From DATGWF01 sp035299585 (GTDB lineage: Bacteria > Actinomycetota > Actinomycetes > Actinomycetales > Microbacteriaceae): 13,514 nt of DNA. Below the pieces are notes generated by a model that was not told the origin of the DNA, did not search any database, and was given only the letters and a program-made list of their open reading frames with translations. Both the position numbers and the translations under genes were made by a program. Every line of letters begins with the position of its first letter. Within the stretch, counting starts at the first letter, position 1. Of this stretch, positions 12,030-13,514 are shown piece by piece. Where the stretch lies: assembly GCA_035299585.1 (NCBI GenBank), contig DATGWF010000047.1:1-13514 (forward strand), read 5' to 3'.

Positions 12030-13514
12030 CTATGCGTTCGCTGAGGACGCGCCGCTCGCACCCTCCGCAATGTCACGGAGGATGTCGTCGCCGATGCGCG
12101 CATCGGCAAAGTCGACCTCGATTTCCGCTCGGGAAAGAAGCTCTGCCATGCGCCGCTGGCGCTGGCGCGGAATGAGCGTCACAACGGTCCCCTGCTGACC
12201 GGCGCGACCGGTTCGGCCCGAACGGTGCAGATAGGTCTTGTACTCGTCCGGAGCGTCGGCCTGAATGACGAGATCGATGTCGTCAACGTGGATGCCGCGG
12301 GCGGCCACATCGGTGGCAACGAGCACGTCGACTCGGCCGCTCGTGAGCTGCGCAAGATTGCGGGTTCGGCGGTTCTGGTTGAGATCGCCGTGCAGAGCGA
12401 CCGCACGCAGTCCGTTGTCTTCGAGGTAGTCGCACAGATCTTCCGCAAATGCGCGGGTGCGCGAGAAGATGAGCGTCTTGCCATTCCGGTCAGCGAGTTG
12501 CACGATGATGTCGCGCTTGTCCCGATGGTCAACCACGAGAACGCGGTGGTCGATTGTGCCACTGGCCTGGTCTTCGCCGGCGACTTCGTGCACGGCCGGT
12601 TCGACCAGGAACTCGTCGACGAGGTTGGCAACACCCGAGTCGAGCGTCGCCGAGAACAGGAGCTTCTGGCTATCAGGGGCGGTCAAGCGCAGGATACGCT
12701 GCACCGGCTCGAGGAAGCCAAGGTCACACATGTGGTCGGCCTCATCGAGGACGGCGATTTGCACCTGACTGAGGTCGAGCTTTCGTTGTTCGACCAGGTC
12801 CTCGATGCGGCCAGGGGTGCCAATAACGATGTCGACACCACGCTGGAGCGCGCCAACCTGACGACCCTGCGGCACACCGCCGTAAATCTGGGTGGTGAAC
12901 AAACCGACGGCCTGAGCAATCGGCTGGACCGTGCGGTCAATCTGCAGGGCAAGCTCGCGAGTCGGCGCCATGATGAGCGCGCGAGGAGAACGACCGTGGG
13001 CGCGCTTGGTGCCGCCCTTGTTCTCCATGAGGCGTTCCACCGTGGGAGCGCCGAACGCGATGGTCTTGCCCGAACCGGTGCGGCCGCGACCGAGCACGTC
13101 CCGGCCTTGAAGAACAACGGGGATGGTGGCGGCTTGGATCGGGAACGGCGCTGCGGCGCCGAGTTCGGCAAGCGCGCGAACGATGTTCGAGCCGAGGCCG
13201 AGGTCGGCGAAGCTCAGCCCTTCGGCGTCGCTCGCGGTGATGGCTTCTGCCTGGAGGCGTTCGAGCACAACGTCATCGTTTGGAGTGAAGCCGCGTTCGG
13301 CTTTGTCCGGGTAGAACTTCGAACCGGAGTCGCGGCGGGCGGGCCGCTCATCACGGTTGAAGCTGCGTGCTGGACGGTCATCGCGGTCCCGGCGGGGAGC
13401 GCGGTCGTCGCGGTCAAAGCTGCGTGCCGGACGGTCATCGCGGTCCCGGCGGGGAGCGCGGTCGTCGCGGTCAAAGCTGCGTGCCGGACGGTCGTCCCGG
13501 TCGAAACGACGCGG
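12030..13514 (-). CDS. DEAD-box ATP-dependent RNA helicase, N terminus beyond the window
   Basis: The visible part is 494 residues with an open frame to the window edge, so the start codon is not seen. After an Arg/Asp-rich repeat region (first about 62 visible residues) comes the helicase core with all motifs: Q motif SFADLGLG...PFPIQAATIP, I GRTGSGKT, Ia PTRELALQ, Ib TPGR, II DEAD, III SAT, IV LIFSRT, V ATDVAARGIHV and VI HRSGRTGR. Such enzymes unwind short RNA duplexes in ribosome assembly, mRNA decay or cold response; which applies is not readable. The charged, repetitive extension sits at the N terminus, while many bacterial DEAD-box proteins have theirs at the C terminus, and here the C terminus is short. 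A GTG at 13268 is not the start: coding repeats continue in frame upstream of it. Confidence 0.95.
   Translation of the reverse strand, partial: PRRFDRDDRPARSFDRDDRAPRRDRDDRPARSFDRDDRAPRRDRDDRPARSFNRDERPARRDSGSKFYPDKAERGFTPNDDVVLERLQAEAITASDAEGLSFADLGLGSNIVRALAELGAAAPFPIQAATIPVVLQGRDVLGRGRTGSGKTIAFGAPTVERLMENKGGTKRAHGRSPRALIMAPTRELALQIDRTVQPIAQAVGLFTTQIYGGVPQGRQVGALQRGVDIVIGTPGRIEDLVEQRKLDLSQVQIAVLDEADHMCDLGFLEPVQRILRLTAPDSQKLLFSATLDSGVANLVDEFLVEPAVHEVAGEDQASGTIDHRVLVVDHRDKRDIIVQLADRNGKTLIFSRTRAFAEDLCDYLEDNGLRAVALHGDLNQNRRTRNLAQLTSGRVDVLVATDVAARGIHVDDIDLVIQADAPDEYKTYLHRSGRTGRAGQQGTVVTLIPRQRQRRMAELLSRAEIEVDFADARIGDDILRDIAEGASGASSANA
13317..13514 (-). repeat. 57-base in-frame tandem repeat in the helicase N-terminal region
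   Basis: Bases 13374-13430 and 13431-13487 are identical 57-base copies, flanked by a diverged copy at 13317-13373 and a partial diverged copy from 13488 to the edge. Each perfect copy encodes the 19-residue unit RDDRPARSFDRDDRAPRRD (in one phase), with seven Arg, six Asp and one Phe. The region should be disordered and strongly charged with near-neutral net charge. Identity even at synonymous positions indicates recent duplication or homogenisation. The array may extend beyond the window. Confidence 0.9.

Noticed and set aside
13266..13268. GTG as start of the DEAD-box helicase
   Set aside because: The frame continues open for 82 codons to the window edge and encodes an in-frame Arg/Asp repeat, so the true start is outside the window.
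13317..13514. CRISPR-like direct repeats
   Set aside because: The 57-base copies are contiguous with no spacers and code in frame for a repetitive protein segment.

Overview
The window reads as a stretch of actinobacterial chromosome, most likely from the order Micrococcales and plausibly Microbacteriaceae. The reasons are high G+C with several GTG starts, a CarD nearly co-linear with the mycobacterial protein, a RegX3/SenX3 pair, an orphan GlnR, a MutT1-type Nudix plus phosphatase fusion beside ppk, and several apparently leaderless promoters. The family assignment is inference. Genes are packed tightly, no gap reaches 300 bases, and I see no mobile element, RNA gene or CRISPR array.

Left part (1-4628). 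The start of ispD and all of carD lie on the minus strand as one operon, divergent from an LpqE-like lipoprotein gene. That lipoprotein gene runs tail to tail into regX3. regX3 and senX3 form a minus-strand phosphate-sensing operon with a 4-base overlap. Divergent from it are phoU and gpmA. The senX3-phoU spacer holds four in-phase 11-base units resembling a PHO box, so the two-component system probably controls itself and phoU.

Middle part (4625-7196). A minus-strand cluster encodes a 91-residue three-helix membrane protein, a 40-residue single-helix membrane protein, YgfZ (folate-dependent Fe-S maintenance) and a FUSC-family membrane protein. Both small genes have a TAnnnT hexamer exactly six bases before the ATG, which is what leaderless transcription would require. 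Their products are unidentified and are the least explained genes here.

Right part (7197-13514). Divergent from that cluster, with overlapping -10 elements, are glnR, ppk1 and mutT1. This couples a nitrogen-type regulator to polyphosphate synthesis and nucleotide-pool cleaning. mutT1 converges on a lipoprotein with a C-terminal FKBP-type prolyl isomerase domain. Upstream of that on the same strand is a DEAD-box RNA helicase whose N terminus runs off the window and contains a perfect 57-base tandem repeat encoding an Arg/Asp-rich disordered region.

The common thread is phosphate and polyphosphate handling (SenX3-RegX3, PhoU, Ppk1, MutT1, GlnR) among core housekeeping genes. From memory, the same gene set is also grouped in other Actinobacteria such as Streptomyces. 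I see no defence or secretion system. The most noteworthy signals are the repeated TAnnnT-N6-ATG leaderless architecture, the overlapping bidirectional promoter, the PHO-like box, two convergent gene pairs whose stop codons share one CTAG, and the helicase repeat.
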